Assembly: GCA_003213595.1 (NCBI GenBank)
Contig: QCMR01000001.1
Location: 62,001-126,000, forward strand
Length of the DNA: 64,000 nt
Source of the DNA: SAR86 cluster bacterium AG-422-E19
GTDB taxonomy: Bacteria; Pseudomonadota; Gammaproteobacteria; Magnimaribacterales; AG-339-G14
Direction of reading: 5' to 3'
Shown piece by piece: positions 48,660 through 58,049 of the stretch (position 1 is its first letter; every line of letters begins with the position of its first letter). The notes under the pieces were generated by a model. It saw nothing but the letters and a program-made list of their open reading frames with translations. It made no database searches and was not told the DNA's origin. A program made the translations under genes and the position numbers.

Positions 48660-49421
48660 AATATGGAAAAAGTTTGTTTAGTAATTGGAGCAGGAGCCGG
48701 TATTGGCGGAACAGTAGCTAAAAGATTTGCTAAGGAAGGATACCATGCCTATTTAGCTCGAAGAACCGATGAAGATGGTCTTAATAAACTAATCAAAGAT
48801 ATTACTGATTCTGGGGGACAAGCATCGGGTTCTTTGCTCAACGTAATTGAGGAAAATTCTATTGAGGATTTAGTAAATAAAATCGAATCTGAAATTGGTC
48901 CTATTGATACAGTTATTTACAACATCGGAGCTCAAATAGGAGATCGTGCTTTAGCCGAAACAAGTTATAAAGCATTTGAGATGGGTTGGCGCATGGCAAC
49001 GTTTGGCTTGTTTAGACTTGCTCAGGTTTTGACTCCTAAAATGAAAGAAAGGCAGACAGGTAATATCATTGTGACTTCTGCTACTTCGGCAGTTAGGGGT
49101 AATAAAGGCCAACACTCCCATGCAGCTGCAATGGGGGGGAGAAGGATGTTATGCCAGTCTTTGAATGCCGAGTTTGCGAAAGATGGAATTCATGTTGCTC
49201 ATGTCATTATTGATGGAGCGGTAGATGCACCAGATACTCTGGGAAAAATGTTAGGTTCTGAATTGTTTGAAAAATTTAAAGAACAAAAAGGTGATGACGG
49301 TATGATCTTGCCTGAGAATGTAGCTGATACCTACCTTTTTCTAGCACAACAAACTAAATCAACCTGGACACATGAAATAGACATAAGGGCTTTTTCAGAC
49401 CAAGCTTGGTGGAATCATTAA
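48660..49421 (+). CDS. SDR family oxidoreductase (start at 48657 or 48663)
   Basis: VIGAGAGIGGTVAKRFAKEG; NIGAQIG. Confidence 0.88.
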   Translation, partial: NMEKVCLVIGAGAGIGGTVAKRFAKEGYHAYLARRTDEDGLNKLIKDITDSGGQASGSLLNVIEENSIEDLVNKIESEIGPIDTVIYNIGAQIGDRALAETSYKAFEMGWRMATFGLFRLAQVLTPKMKERQTGNIIVTSATSAVRGNKGQHSHAAAMGGRRMLCQSLNAEFAKDGIHVAHVIIDGAVDAPDTLGKMLGSELFEKFKEQKGDDGMILPENVADTYLFLAQQTKSTWTHEIDIRAFSDQAWWNH

Positions 49422-49439
49422 TTTTTATTGGAGAATTTC

Positions 49440-49904
49440 ATGAGATATCTTTCATTACTTTTACTAATTACCTCCACATCTATTTTTAGCATGCATCATG
49501 AAAAACTTGATGTCATAGTTTTTGCAATTGATTTGGAAATTATTGACGGGCAGAAAAATAGTGCTAGGAACTTTGTTTCAAGAATCACTGACAATGTAAA
49601 CAATAAAGAGCCTCAAACTCTAGTTTATCAATACCATTTTTCAAAAGAAGAAAATAAAGTCTTTCTTTTAGAAATTTATCCAAATAACGAAGCTGCCCTT
49701 ATTCATATGAACAACTTTCTAGGAAGCAAATGGGAAGCAGAGTTTGTTAGAAACTTTTTAATAAGCAATTTCCAAGTTCTTGGAAATGCAAATTCTAAAC
49801 TTAAAAAATCTTTAGAGCCATTTACTAAAGATTTCCGAAGTAACCTAATAGGTTTCGATAGAGTTGCAGAACAACTTGGAGTAGAAATTTCTAAGATAAA
49901 ATAA
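49440..49904 (+). CDS. Secreted ABM-like (dimeric alpha/beta barrel) protein
   Basis: Signal-peptide-like MRYLSLLLLITSTSIFS; VYQYHFSKEENKVFLLEIYPNNEAALIHMNN resembles ABM pattern. Confidence 0.6.
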   Translation: MRYLSLLLLITSTSIFSMHHEKLDVIVFAIDLEIIDGQKNSARNFVSRITDNVNNKEPQTLVYQYHFSKEENKVFLLEIYPNNEAALIHMNNFLGSKWEAEFVRNFLISNFQVLGNANSKLKKSLEPFTKDFRSNLIGFDRVAEQLGVEISKIK

Positions 49905-49910
49905 TTTTTC

Positions 49911-51050
49911 TTAACTCACAAAGTTATTTAGACGCTCAAAAGCGTTAATAAAATCCTCTTTAAACTCTTGTACAACATCACTAGCAGAGATGCTTTGGTT
50001 CATAAGACCAACGCCCTGTCCTACCCAATAAGTTGCAAGATCTTTTGCTCCTTCATGGCCTCCAGCAGCTAGTTTATTTACCTTTTGTAAAGCTGGCTCA
50101 GCGACCATTGGTTGTAATGGCATTGGTAAGGGCTCTGGAGCACTGTCTGCTTCCCATGCCTGAGTCCATGGAGTGACTAACTGTCTAGAGTGTTTACCAG
50201 TTCTACTTCTTGACCTAACCGTCTGACTAGAATTTGCTGCAACCATTTTTTCTTTTATCACAGGCTCTACTTCTGACTCAATTGTAGTTAACCAGACTGA
50301 GCCACACCAAGCCCCTGAGGCACCCATCGCCATAGCTGCCGCCATTTGCTTACCAGTTACAATACCGCCAGCTGCTAAGATAGGAACATCGCCATAAGGC
50401 TGAATAGCTTGGTGAACTTCTGGAATTAAAACCATAGTGGAGACACTTCCACAGTGCCCTCCTGCTTCAGTTCCGGAAACAACTAAAATATCAACTCCGG
50501 CTTTAACTTGGTTGATTGCATGTTCTGCAGTTCCTAATAATGCAGCAACTTTACAGTCGTTATCTTTACCCATTTGGATCATCCAGTCTGGAGGAACGCC
50601 AAGTGCATTGGCAATGATTTTTATTGGGTGTTTAAAAGCAACATCCAGAAGAGCCTTTGCTCCGTCGGATTGTGTGTTTTGAGCAAAACTAGAACCGCCG
50701 GAGTCTATTTCTCTTAATTCAGGAGCTTCAATACCATGATTTTCCAAAACATCAGTTCTGAAATCTGCATATTCTTGAGGAATCATTTTTACTAATTTAT
50801 CGGCATCAAATTTTTCATCTTTACCAACCATTTTGTTCGGAATTAATACGTCTACTCCATATGGTTTTCCATCAATGTGGTCATCGATCCATTTCAGCTC
50901 TTTTTCCAATTGTTCTGGAGACATACCGACTGCACCTAAAACTCCACATCCTCCTGCTTTGGAAACTGCTACAACAACATCCCTACAGTGTGTAAATGCT
51001 ACAAGTGGAAACTCTATGTCTAACATTTCACAAATTCTTGAATTCATCAT
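49911..51050 (-). CDS. Nitronate monooxygenase/2-nitropropane dioxygenase family
   Basis: EFPLVAF; VVSGTEAGGHCG; VPILAAGGIVTGKQMAAAMAMGASGAWCGSVWL. Confidence 0.93.
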   Translation of the reverse strand: MMNSRICEMLDIEFPLVAFTHCRDVVVAVSKAGGCGVLGAVGMSPEQLEKELKWIDDHIDGKPYGVDVLIPNKMVGKDEKFDADKLVKMIPQEYADFRTDVLENHGIEAPELREIDSGGSSFAQNTQSDGAKALLDVAFKHPIKIIANALGVPPDWMIQMGKDNDCKVAALLGTAEHAINQVKAGVDILVVSGTEAGGHCGSVSTMVLIPEVHQAIQPYGDVPILAAGGIVTGKQMAAAMAMGASGAWCGSVWLTTIESEVEPVIKEKMVAANSSQTVRSRSRTGKHSRQLVTPWTQAWEADSAPEPLPMPLQPMVAEPALQKVNKLAAGGHEGAKDLATYWVGQGVGLMNQSISASDVVQEFKEDFINAFERLNNFVS

Positions 51051-51129
51051 TTCTATACCTCTTAATTTCTATTGATTAATATCTTCTAATTTTCAATTCA
51101 AATCAAGAATTTTGTATTAAAATTTATTG

Positions 51130-51999
51130 ATGCCAAATAAGACTACTATCCCAGCCTCTTTCATTGTCATATTGCTATCTACTCTAATAGCTTTTGCTGC
51201 CAATCAAGGAAGTGTTTCTATATCAAACATCCCACTCTTTGGATTTGTAGTGTTTCTGATTTTTGTAATTCAATGGCTTGTTTTTATCCCATCTTTTATT
51301 AATAGGACAGAACATTTTTTTGACTTAACAGGATCGCTAACTTTTATGTCGGCTTCTCTTTTTACCCTTATGGCAATCCCGGAAATTTATTTAAGGGACA
51401 TCGTAATCACGTTGTTAGTCGTTGTCTGGGCTACCAGACTTGGCTCTTTTTTGTTTTTTCGAGTAAGAAAAGATGGAGGCGATGGAAGATTTGACATCAT
51501 GAAAACTAAATTTTGGTGGTTTTTAATGACGTGGAATATTCAAGGAATGTGGGTATTTTTGTCTTTGGCAGCTGGACTCGCTGCGATGACTTCGCAAAAT
51601 AAGATTGAGGCAGACATCTTTTTAGTCTTGGGTGCTTTGATTTGGATTTTGGGTTTCTCCATAGAAGTAATCGCAGATAATCAAAAATCTAAATTTAGAT
51701 CAAATCCAGAAAATAAAGACAAATTTATTACAACTGGAATTTGGTCCTGGTCTAGACATCCAAATTATTTTGGTGAAATTCTTTTGTGGATCGGGATTAC
51801 AATAATCGCTTTACCAGTTCTTCAGGGCTGGCAATTTATTACGCTCATCTCTCCTATCTTTATAATAATCCTTTTGACTCAAATAAGCGGAGTTAGGTTA
51901 CTTGAGTTAAGAGGTAGAAAAAAATGGGGAGAAGATGAAGAATATAAAAACTACATAAGAAATACTTCGGTTTTAATTCCCTTGCCGCCTAAAAAATAA
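51130..51999 (+). CDS. DUF1295 family (steroid 5-alpha-reductase-like) membrane protein (start at 51127 or 51130)
   Basis: WNIQGMWVFLSLAAGL; FITTGIWSWSRHPNYFGEILLWIGI. Confidence 0.93.
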   Translation: MPNKTTIPASFIVILLSTLIAFAANQGSVSISNIPLFGFVVFLIFVIQWLVFIPSFINRTEHFFDLTGSLTFMSASLFTLMAIPEIYLRDIVITLLVVVWATRLGSFLFFRVRKDGGDGRFDIMKTKFWWFLMTWNIQGMWVFLSLAAGLAAMTSQNKIEADIFLVLGALIWILGFSIEVIADNQKSKFRSNPENKDKFITTGIWSWSRHPNYFGEILLWIGITIIALPVLQGWQFITLISPIFIIILLTQISGVRLLELRGRKKWGEDEEYKNYIRNTSVLIPLPPKK

Positions 52000-52028
52000 T
52001 GATAGGAAAACTAACCTTTAGGCATTCA

Positions 52029-52457
52029 TCAAATTTGATAACTCAATCCTGCTGCTTCTACTCCCGCTATCGCACAAATCTCATCACGATCGGGTAAATC
52101 TCCTGAGACGCCAACTGAGCCTATTACATCATCTCCTTTCTTAATCATTATCCCTCCAGGAGATGGTGCTATTTTATTTCCAGATATAGCTCTGGCCGCA
52201 TTAAAAAAATGAGTTTGTTCAGGTTGAGCGCCGTAAAGATCTCTTATCGCTCTGCTAGAAAAGCCAATTCCAACACAGCCCCAGGCTTTGGCAAATGCTA
52301 TGTCCGGCCTTATAAGAGCTGAATTATCTTCCATTGCTGAACTTACTAATACTCCTCGAGTATCAAGAACTGCAATTGTTACAGGATTCATATTCTCTTC
52401 TCTGGCTTTTTTTAAGCAACCTTCAATTATTTTTTGTGCATCTTTAAGGGTAATCAT
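52029..52457 (-). CDS. GlcG/HbpS family protein
   Basis: ITLKDAQKIIEGCLKKAREENMNPVTIAVLD; GGIMIKKGDDVIGSVGVSG. Confidence 0.92.
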   Translation of the reverse strand: MITLKDAQKIIEGCLKKAREENMNPVTIAVLDTRGVLVSSAMEDNSALIRPDIAFAKAWGCVGIGFSSRAIRDLYGAQPEQTHFFNAARAISGNKIAPSPGGIMIKKGDDVIGSVGVSGDLPDRDEICAIAGVEAAGLSYQI

Positions 52458-52485
52458 ATTTATCTCCTAAATTAAAAAAATTATG

Positions 52486-53103
52486 TTATTTCTCTTCAAA
52501 CTTATAAGACTTAGATCTTTTAAAGGCTTCTCTTTCAAAAAGCATCTCCGTGTATCTTTTAATATTAGGTTTGAATGCTTGCTCTATTCCAAGTGATTCA
52601 GCAACAACAAAAGCATAGCTCACACAAATATCTGCAATCGTAAAACGATTTGAACATAAGTATTCTCTGTCATTTAAAGTTGTCTCTAACAATTTACATC
52701 TTGAAACAAACCATCTGCTGTAACCTTCTACAGCAGCATCTGCAACACCAGGCTCTTGAAGTTTGTATCTAAGAACAACCGTCTGAGGGAAGGTTAAAGT
52801 TGCATCAGAGTGGAAAAGCCAATTTAAATAAGCTGGATAGTCAGGCTCATCAGGCATAACTCTTAAATCAGTCGGTCCATATTTCTCAACTAAATATTGA
52901 GACATCGCAACAGATTCGGTCATTTTCACATCTCCGTCTATCAAATAAGGAATTGTTCCTAACATGTTGATATCCAAATACTCTTTCATGAACATCCTCG
53001 GCGGAAAAGGCATCATTTCGAGCTCATAATCTATGCCCATTTCCTCTGCGGTCCAAATTGGTCTCATTGCTCTTGAAGCTTCGGTTCCCCAAATCTTAAT
53101 CAT
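52486..53103 (-). CDS. Glutathione S-transferase family protein
   Basis: N-terminal thioredoxin-like fold ending GDVKMTESVAMSQYLVEKYGP; C-terminal RFTIADICVSYAF. Confidence 0.9.
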   Translation of the reverse strand: MIKIWGTEASRAMRPIWTAEEMGIDYELEMMPFPPRMFMKEYLDINMLGTIPYLIDGDVKMTESVAMSQYLVEKYGPTDLRVMPDEPDYPAYLNWLFHSDATLTFPQTVVLRYKLQEPGVADAAVEGYSRWFVSRCKLLETTLNDREYLCSNRFTIADICVSYAFVVAESLGIEQAFKPNIKRYTEMLFEREAFKRSKSYKFEEK

Positions 53104-53173
53104 TTTCTTTTCTCCCAATATGATTTAGCCTTATATACTAAACTTTTAAATAATATTTATTATAGGAGAAATC

Positions 53174-53461
53174 ATGATAGGAGTACTTGTTAAATTAAAC
53201 ATTAAAGAAGGCAGCGAAAAAGACTTTGAAGAAAATATGCTCAAGCTTGTTGAGGCAACGAATGCAAATGAACCTGGAGTCTTTTACTATGGTTTATTGA
53301 AAACAGATAATCCTCAAACCTATCAAATGATAGAGATCTACAAAGATGCTGAAAGTCATGCGCATCATTCTCAAACTGAACACTTTAAAACACTGGGTGG
53401 AGCACTTGCGCCATTTCTTGCTGGCGCTCCAGAGATCACTGTTCATGAGGAAATAAAATAG
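53174..53461 (+). CDS. Antibiotic biosynthesis monooxygenase (ABM) domain protein
   Basis: VKLNIKEGSEKDFEENMLKLVEATNANEPGVFYYGL; YKDAESHAHHSQTEHF. Confidence 0.9.
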   Translation: MIGVLVKLNIKEGSEKDFEENMLKLVEATNANEPGVFYYGLLKTDNPQTYQMIEIYKDAESHAHHSQTEHFKTLGGALAPFLAGAPEITVHEEIK

Positions 53462-54510
53462 CTCTTAAAGAAAACTATTTAAAAGCGGTCTCAAACCAAG
53501 AAATTTCTTTAGATGATGCTCAACTCAAATTAGCTGAGCGTCTGGATATTTCTCTTCAAGAAATCAATAAGAAAAAAAGTATTCTGCAGTTTTTTTCTAA
53601 GCCAGACCCTCAAAGAATTTATATTCATGGGGATGTCGGACGTGGAAAGACGTTTCTCATGGATATGTTGTTTGAGGAAATCAATCATGAAAAAAAAATT
53701 AGACTTCACTTTCACCGTTTCATGCAAAATCTTCATGAAAGTCTAAAGCAATATGAAGGAACAGATCCTTTAAAAAAAATTGTTAAAGATTTATCAAAAA
53801 AATATGAATGTCTTTGCTTTGATGAGTTCTATGTTGAAGATATTGCAGATGCCATGTTGCTTGGCAAATTTATGACCGAGCTTTTCAAATCTGATTTATC
53901 TTTTTTTGCAACTTCAAATATAGCGCCAATAAATCTTTATGAAGGGGGTTTGCAGAGGAAGCTATTCATCCCAGCAATAAGAGCTATTGAAGCTGCTTGC
54001 GAAATCTATCATCTAAATTCTGATGTTGATTTTAGATTAAGAGCCTTAGAAAAAAGTGGAAGTTACTTTTATCCATCTGATAAAAATATTGAAATCATTG
54101 AAAAGATTTTTAAAGAAATTACCCAGAACAAAAAAAACAAAGAAACTTTCATAACCATAAACAATCGAAAAATAGATATCCTAGCCTTTTGCAAAGGAGT
54201 CTTATGGGTTAATTTTTTCCAAATCTGTTCTTCTCCTAGAAGTGCTGCAGATTACATAGAAATATCAAAAGAGTTTCATACTGTTATTCTATCCGATGTG
54301 CCCATCATCAATTCAGATGACGAAGCAAGACGTTTCATTTCTTTTATAGATGAATGTTATGACAGAAAAGTAAAATTAATCATCTCAGCAGCTGAACTAC
54401 CCGAAAAAATTTATGTCAAATCTAGGCTTGAAGAAAAATTTAAAAGAACTATCAGCAGATTAACTGAGATGCAGTCTAAAGATTACCTTTCTCAAGCACA
54501 CTTGGCTTGA
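53458..54510 (+). CDS. zapE: ZapE/AFG1-like ATPase with apparent AUA start
   Basis: Frame open from 53449; translation (I/M)ALKENYLKAVSNQEISLDDAQ...IYIHGDVGRGKTFLMDM matches the ZapE N-terminus and Walker A; LCFDEFYVEDIADAMLL; ORF track began at internal ATG 53659. Confidence 0.85.
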   Translation: MALKENYLKAVSNQEISLDDAQLKLAERLDISLQEINKKKSILQFFSKPDPQRIYIHGDVGRGKTFLMDMLFEEINHEKKIRLHFHRFMQNLHESLKQYEGTDPLKKIVKDLSKKYECLCFDEFYVEDIADAMLLGKFMTELFKSDLSFFATSNIAPINLYEGGLQRKLFIPAIRAIEAACEIYHLNSDVDFRLRALEKSGSYFYPSDKNIEIIEKIFKEITQNKKNKETFITINNRKIDILAFCKGVLWVNFFQICSSPRSAADYIEISKEFHTVILSDVPIINSDDEARRFISFIDECYDRKVKLIISAAELPEKIYVKSRLEEKFKRTISRLTEMQSKDYLSQAHLA

Positions 54511-54560
54511 AAATATATGGATAGACTCCATATAAAAGGTATAAATGTTAAGATAATAAA

Positions 54561-54893
54561 ATGAAAGATATAGTAGAAACTAATTTCGCAATCGGCCAAG
54601 TAGTAAGACATAAACATCTCGATTTTAGAGGTGTAATATTCGATGTTGATCCTGAATTCAATAACACTGAAGAGTGGTACCAAAGCATACCTGCTCAAAT
54701 AAGGCCAAAAAAAGATCAACCTTTCTATCATGTCTATGCAGAAAATGAGGAAGTCTTTTACACTGCCTATGTTTCTCAACAGAATTTATTAGCTGACAAT
54801 TCTTTAGAGCCTGTAGCTCATCCAGACGTTCATGAGAACTTTGGTCCATTTGATGGGAAAAAATACGAGATTTTAGAAGTTACTAGGAACTAG
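54561..54893 (+). CDS. hspQ: Heat shock protein HspQ (hemimethylated DNA-binding-like)
   Basis: FAIGQVVRHKHLDFRGVIFDVDPEF; PFYHVYAENEEVFYTAYVSQQNL. Confidence 0.94.
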   Translation: MKDIVETNFAIGQVVRHKHLDFRGVIFDVDPEFNNTEEWYQSIPAQIRPKKDQPFYHVYAENEEVFYTAYVSQQNLLADNSLEPVAHPDVHENFGPFDGKKYEILEVTRN

Positions 54894-56101
54894 CTTTCTT
54901 CGGCTAGTAATACGCAAATACAAAATAAATCCATAGCATCCGATAACTCATCAAGTTCTATTTGAGTCGGAGCGATCCTAATATTCTTATTTTCCAAGTC
55001 TTTGCCATAAGGAAAGGTTGCTCCCAAGGGAGTAAGTTTTAAACCTGCTTCCTCACAAAGCTTATGAATTTTGGAAGCATTTCCATTTAAAGAATCAAAA
55101 GAGACAAAATAGCCGCCGCTTGGCTTGGTCCACTTTGCTACACCATCTGGCAATTCATTCAACTTTTCTTGGACAAGATCGAACTTGGGTTTGATTATCG
55201 TTGCTAATTTTTGCATGTGCTCTGTAAGTGCATCTTTTGAATTAAAAATCCTTGTATGCCTTGCTTGATTTACTTTGTCAGAACCCAGAGAAAACTTAGA
55301 AAAATAATTAACAAAGTTTTCCATATTGTTTGGCGACATAGAAATAAACGCCAACCCAGATCCTGCTAATGAGATCTTACTGGTACTTCCAAGCATAATG
55401 AGAGAATCATGTGAATTTTTATCAATGAAAATTTTTTCTATATCAGGTAGTTTTTTTGATTCATCAAAATCATGAACAGCATAAGCGTTATCAAAAATAA
55501 TTTTGAAACCATCCCTATTTATGCTTGCCAAAGCTTCTATTTTCTCTTTAGAGAAAATCTCTCCAGTAGGGTTTGAATGTTTGGGTACACAAATCATCCC
55601 TTTTATGGTTTGATCAGTTTCTAACAAGTTTTCTATTGAATCCAAATCAGGTCCATCTCCGTCTAAAGGAACAGGTATCATTCTTATCCCTAATTTTTCC
55701 AACATTGCAAAGTGACGATCGTATCCGGGTACAGGACACAGAAAAGTAACTTTATCTAAGTCTTTCCAGGCTGATTGTCCATCGCCATGAAAAATCATGC
55801 TATGCAAATAATGTCCTAGCAAAGTCAAACTACTAGTACCGTTTACAAGAATATTTTTTGGATCAGAGTTAAGAACCCAACCGGCTAATTTTCTAGCAGA
55901 GGGAAGTCCCTCTAGCAGTCCATAATTTCTTGTATCAACCTTATCTTGAATAAAGTCTCCTTTCATTACAGTTTCCAAATTATCAGACAAGTCTAGTTGT
56001 TCAGAGGAAGGTCTACCCCTGGTTAAGTCTAGAAGTTTTTTTGAATTTTTAAATTTTTGATATTCTTCTTTTATCTTGGAGATATCGTCACTTAGATTCA
56101 T
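54890..56101 (-). CDS. PLP-dependent aminotransferase (class I/II, type Ic aspartate aminotransferase-like)
   Basis: LDLTRGRPSSEQLDLS; CVPKHSNPTGEIFSKE; LGSTSKISLAGSGLAF. Confidence 0.88.
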   Translation of the reverse strand: MNLSDDISKIKEEYQKFKNSKKLLDLTRGRPSSEQLDLSDNLETVMKGDFIQDKVDTRNYGLLEGLPSARKLAGWVLNSDPKNILVNGTSSLTLLGHYLHSMIFHGDGQSAWKDLDKVTFLCPVPGYDRHFAMLEKLGIRMIPVPLDGDGPDLDSIENLLETDQTIKGMICVPKHSNPTGEIFSKEKIEALASINRDGFKIIFDNAYAVHDFDESKKLPDIEKIFIDKNSHDSLIMLGSTSKISLAGSGLAFISMSPNNMENFVNYFSKFSLGSDKVNQARHTRIFNSKDALTEHMQKLATIIKPKFDLVQEKLNELPDGVAKWTKPSGGYFVSFDSLNGNASKIHKLCEEAGLKLTPLGATFPYGKDLENKNIRIAPTQIELDELSDAMDLFCICVLLAEES

Positions 56102-56110
56102 GAAATTTTG

Positions 56111-56758
56111 CTATCTGTTAATTATTTGTAAATTATTATTTTCTGCGTGCTTTTTAAGCCTTTCATCAGGAGATACTACTATAGAATTTTTACATTTTTC
56201 TACTAAAGGTAAATCATGAATTGAGTCTGTGTAGAAAGTAGCCATTTCTAAGTTTAATTTTTTATTTCTACACCACTCCGAAACATGCACTAACTTGCCC
56301 TTGTCAAAATTTGGCTCTCCTGTAGTTTCACCTGTCACTTTATCTTCTACGAACTCTGTTTTTGTTCCTAAAAACTCATCTACTCCAAAATAATTAGCAA
56401 AACCCTTTACTATAAAATCCAAAGCTCCTGAGGCAATGAGCAAGTCATCTTTTTTATGTTTTTCTAATAACTCAAAAGTTAAATCATCAATCAAAATATC
56501 CTTTGAAGAATTTATAAAACTTGTAACCAATAAATCTACTTCATTTTTGGTTTTTCCAATCAACGGATACAAAAGAAATCTCATGTAATCCTTAAAATTT
56601 AAGTTTCCCGAGCGATAATCTTTGTCGAATGCTTTTATTTTCTCAAGATAAAAATCTTTATCTAACATTCCTTGCTTAACAATGTATTTAGTGAAATGGA
56701 ATTCGCTATCGGCACACAAAAGCGTATCGTCTAAGTCAAAAATTACTAGCTTTCTCAT
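56111..56758 (-). CDS. HAD-IB family hydrolase
   Basis: VIFDLDDTLL; LIASGALDFIVKGFA; ATFYTDSIHDLPLVEKC. Confidence 0.92.
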   Translation of the reverse strand: MRKLVIFDLDDTLLCADSEFHFTKYIVKQGMLDKDFYLEKIKAFDKDYRSGNLNFKDYMRFLLYPLIGKTKNEVDLLVTSFINSSKDILIDDLTFELLEKHKKDDLLIASGALDFIVKGFANYFGVDEFLGTKTEFVEDKVTGETTGEPNFDKGKLVHVSEWCRNKKLNLEMATFYTDSIHDLPLVEKCKNSIVVSPDERLKKHAENNNLQIINR

Positions 56759-57228
56759 TTTGTTATTTGATTTTTAAGCTCTATTAAAGCACTTCTGTAT
56801 GCTTCTTTTTTAAAATCTACAACTTGATTTAATGGGTACCAAAAAGGCACCCAACTATATTCATCAAATTCAGGAGTATTTTCTCTATTTAAATCTACAT
56901 CTCCAGAAATAAGTTTAAGTAAGAAATATTTTTGAGCCTGACCTTTAAATTTTCCGCCGAGAACCCTAGATCGAATACTTTTTGGAATATCGTAGTAAAT
57001 TAAATTTTGACTTACGGCTTTTATCTCAACATTATCCTTTTCTAAGCCAACTTCTTCATTTAATTCTCTGAACATCGCACTCTCGATATTTTCATTTTCA
57101 TCTACTCCTCCTTGAGGAAATTGCCAATTTTCTGTATTTCTTCTTTTGCAGAACAAAACTTTGTTATCTTCGTTAAGAACAATCATTGCAACATTCAATC
57201 GATAACCGGTCTTAATTTTTAGGGTCAT
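56755..57228 (-). CDS. rppH: RNA pyrophosphohydrolase RppH (Nudix)
   Basis: YRLNVAMIVLNEDNKVLFCKRRNTENWQFPQGGVDENENIESAMFRELNEEVGL. Confidence 0.93.
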   Translation of the reverse strand: MTLKIKTGYRLNVAMIVLNEDNKVLFCKRRNTENWQFPQGGVDENENIESAMFRELNEEVGLEKDNVEIKAVSQNLIYYDIPKSIRSRVLGGKFKGQAQKYFLLKLISGDVDLNRENTPEFDEYSWVPFWYPLNQVVDFKKEAYRSALIELKNQITK

Positions 57229-57995
57229 TTAATCTCGAGTTTAAATTTTTTCGATTTAACTATTTCTCTGGCTTCATTGAAAGAAGTCTCTTCTATTTCG
57301 GCGTCATTATTCTTATCAATTATTATGGATGTTGTAGATCTAGTTCCATAAATATCAGTAGCTATAAATCTGTAAGGGAACTCCCTACCATGATTTTCTT
57401 TAGTGAAGGCTTCTGAGAATTCTAATGGTTTATTGACCGGTGCTTGCATCATTGCAAAAAGATTTTTTCCAGAAATTTCAGAAGATAAGATTTTTGCAAA
57501 ATCTTCTTCTGCGCTTAGTATTTTTTCTGACTTAATTTCTATAGGTTTATTTCCTATTGCGTAGGTCTCTCCTTCAATGAGTTTTTTCTCAAAGCCTCTA
57601 TTGGAGCAAATCAATCCATCGGTTCCATCAAATAAAATCAAATTAAAGCCTTGATAATTTAGACAATCAATTTCACTTAGATATTCTGATGCAGAATGAT
57701 TTGATAAGACAAAATCTTTTACCAAATCTCCTCTGCTTGCTAAATTTTCCAAGGTTTTTTTTTGAGTGCTGAGTGAAGTAAATTCTCTTACATTTGTAAC
57801 AGCTGCAAACTTCCCTTTTTCGCTTAAAGCCATCCATGTTCCATCAAAGTTTTTGTCTTTTCCAGCTAAAACTCTTGGGCTTGAATCCCACCAATGCATA
57901 CTCTTTGTTGGTCTTTCATAAAATTCATCTCGATTTGAAGTAAGAACTAATTTGTACTCACTTTTTGGATTAAGAGATAAAACAATTAGGCACAT
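57225..57995 (-). CDS. NRDE (TANGO2-like) family protein
   Basis: MCLIVLSLNPKSEYKLVLTSNRDEFYERPT. Confidence 0.93.
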   Translation of the reverse strand: MCLIVLSLNPKSEYKLVLTSNRDEFYERPTKSMHWWDSSPRVLAGKDKNFDGTWMALSEKGKFAAVTNVREFTSLSTQKKTLENLASRGDLVKDFVLSNHSASEYLSEIDCLNYQGFNLILFDGTDGLICSNRGFEKKLIEGETYAIGNKPIEIKSEKILSAEEDFAKILSSEISGKNLFAMMQAPVNKPLEFSEAFTKENHGREFPYRFIATDIYGTRSTTSIIIDKNNDAEIEETSFNEAREIVKSKKFKLEIK

Positions 57996-58049
57996 AAAAA
58001 AGGAAAAAGTTTATCAGACAGTTTTAATAAGGGATAATCATACTTCTAC

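Noticed and set aside
53530-53736. 68-aa minus-strand ORF antisense to zapE
   Set aside because: Overlaps the conserved Walker A-coding part of zapE; no recognisable domain.
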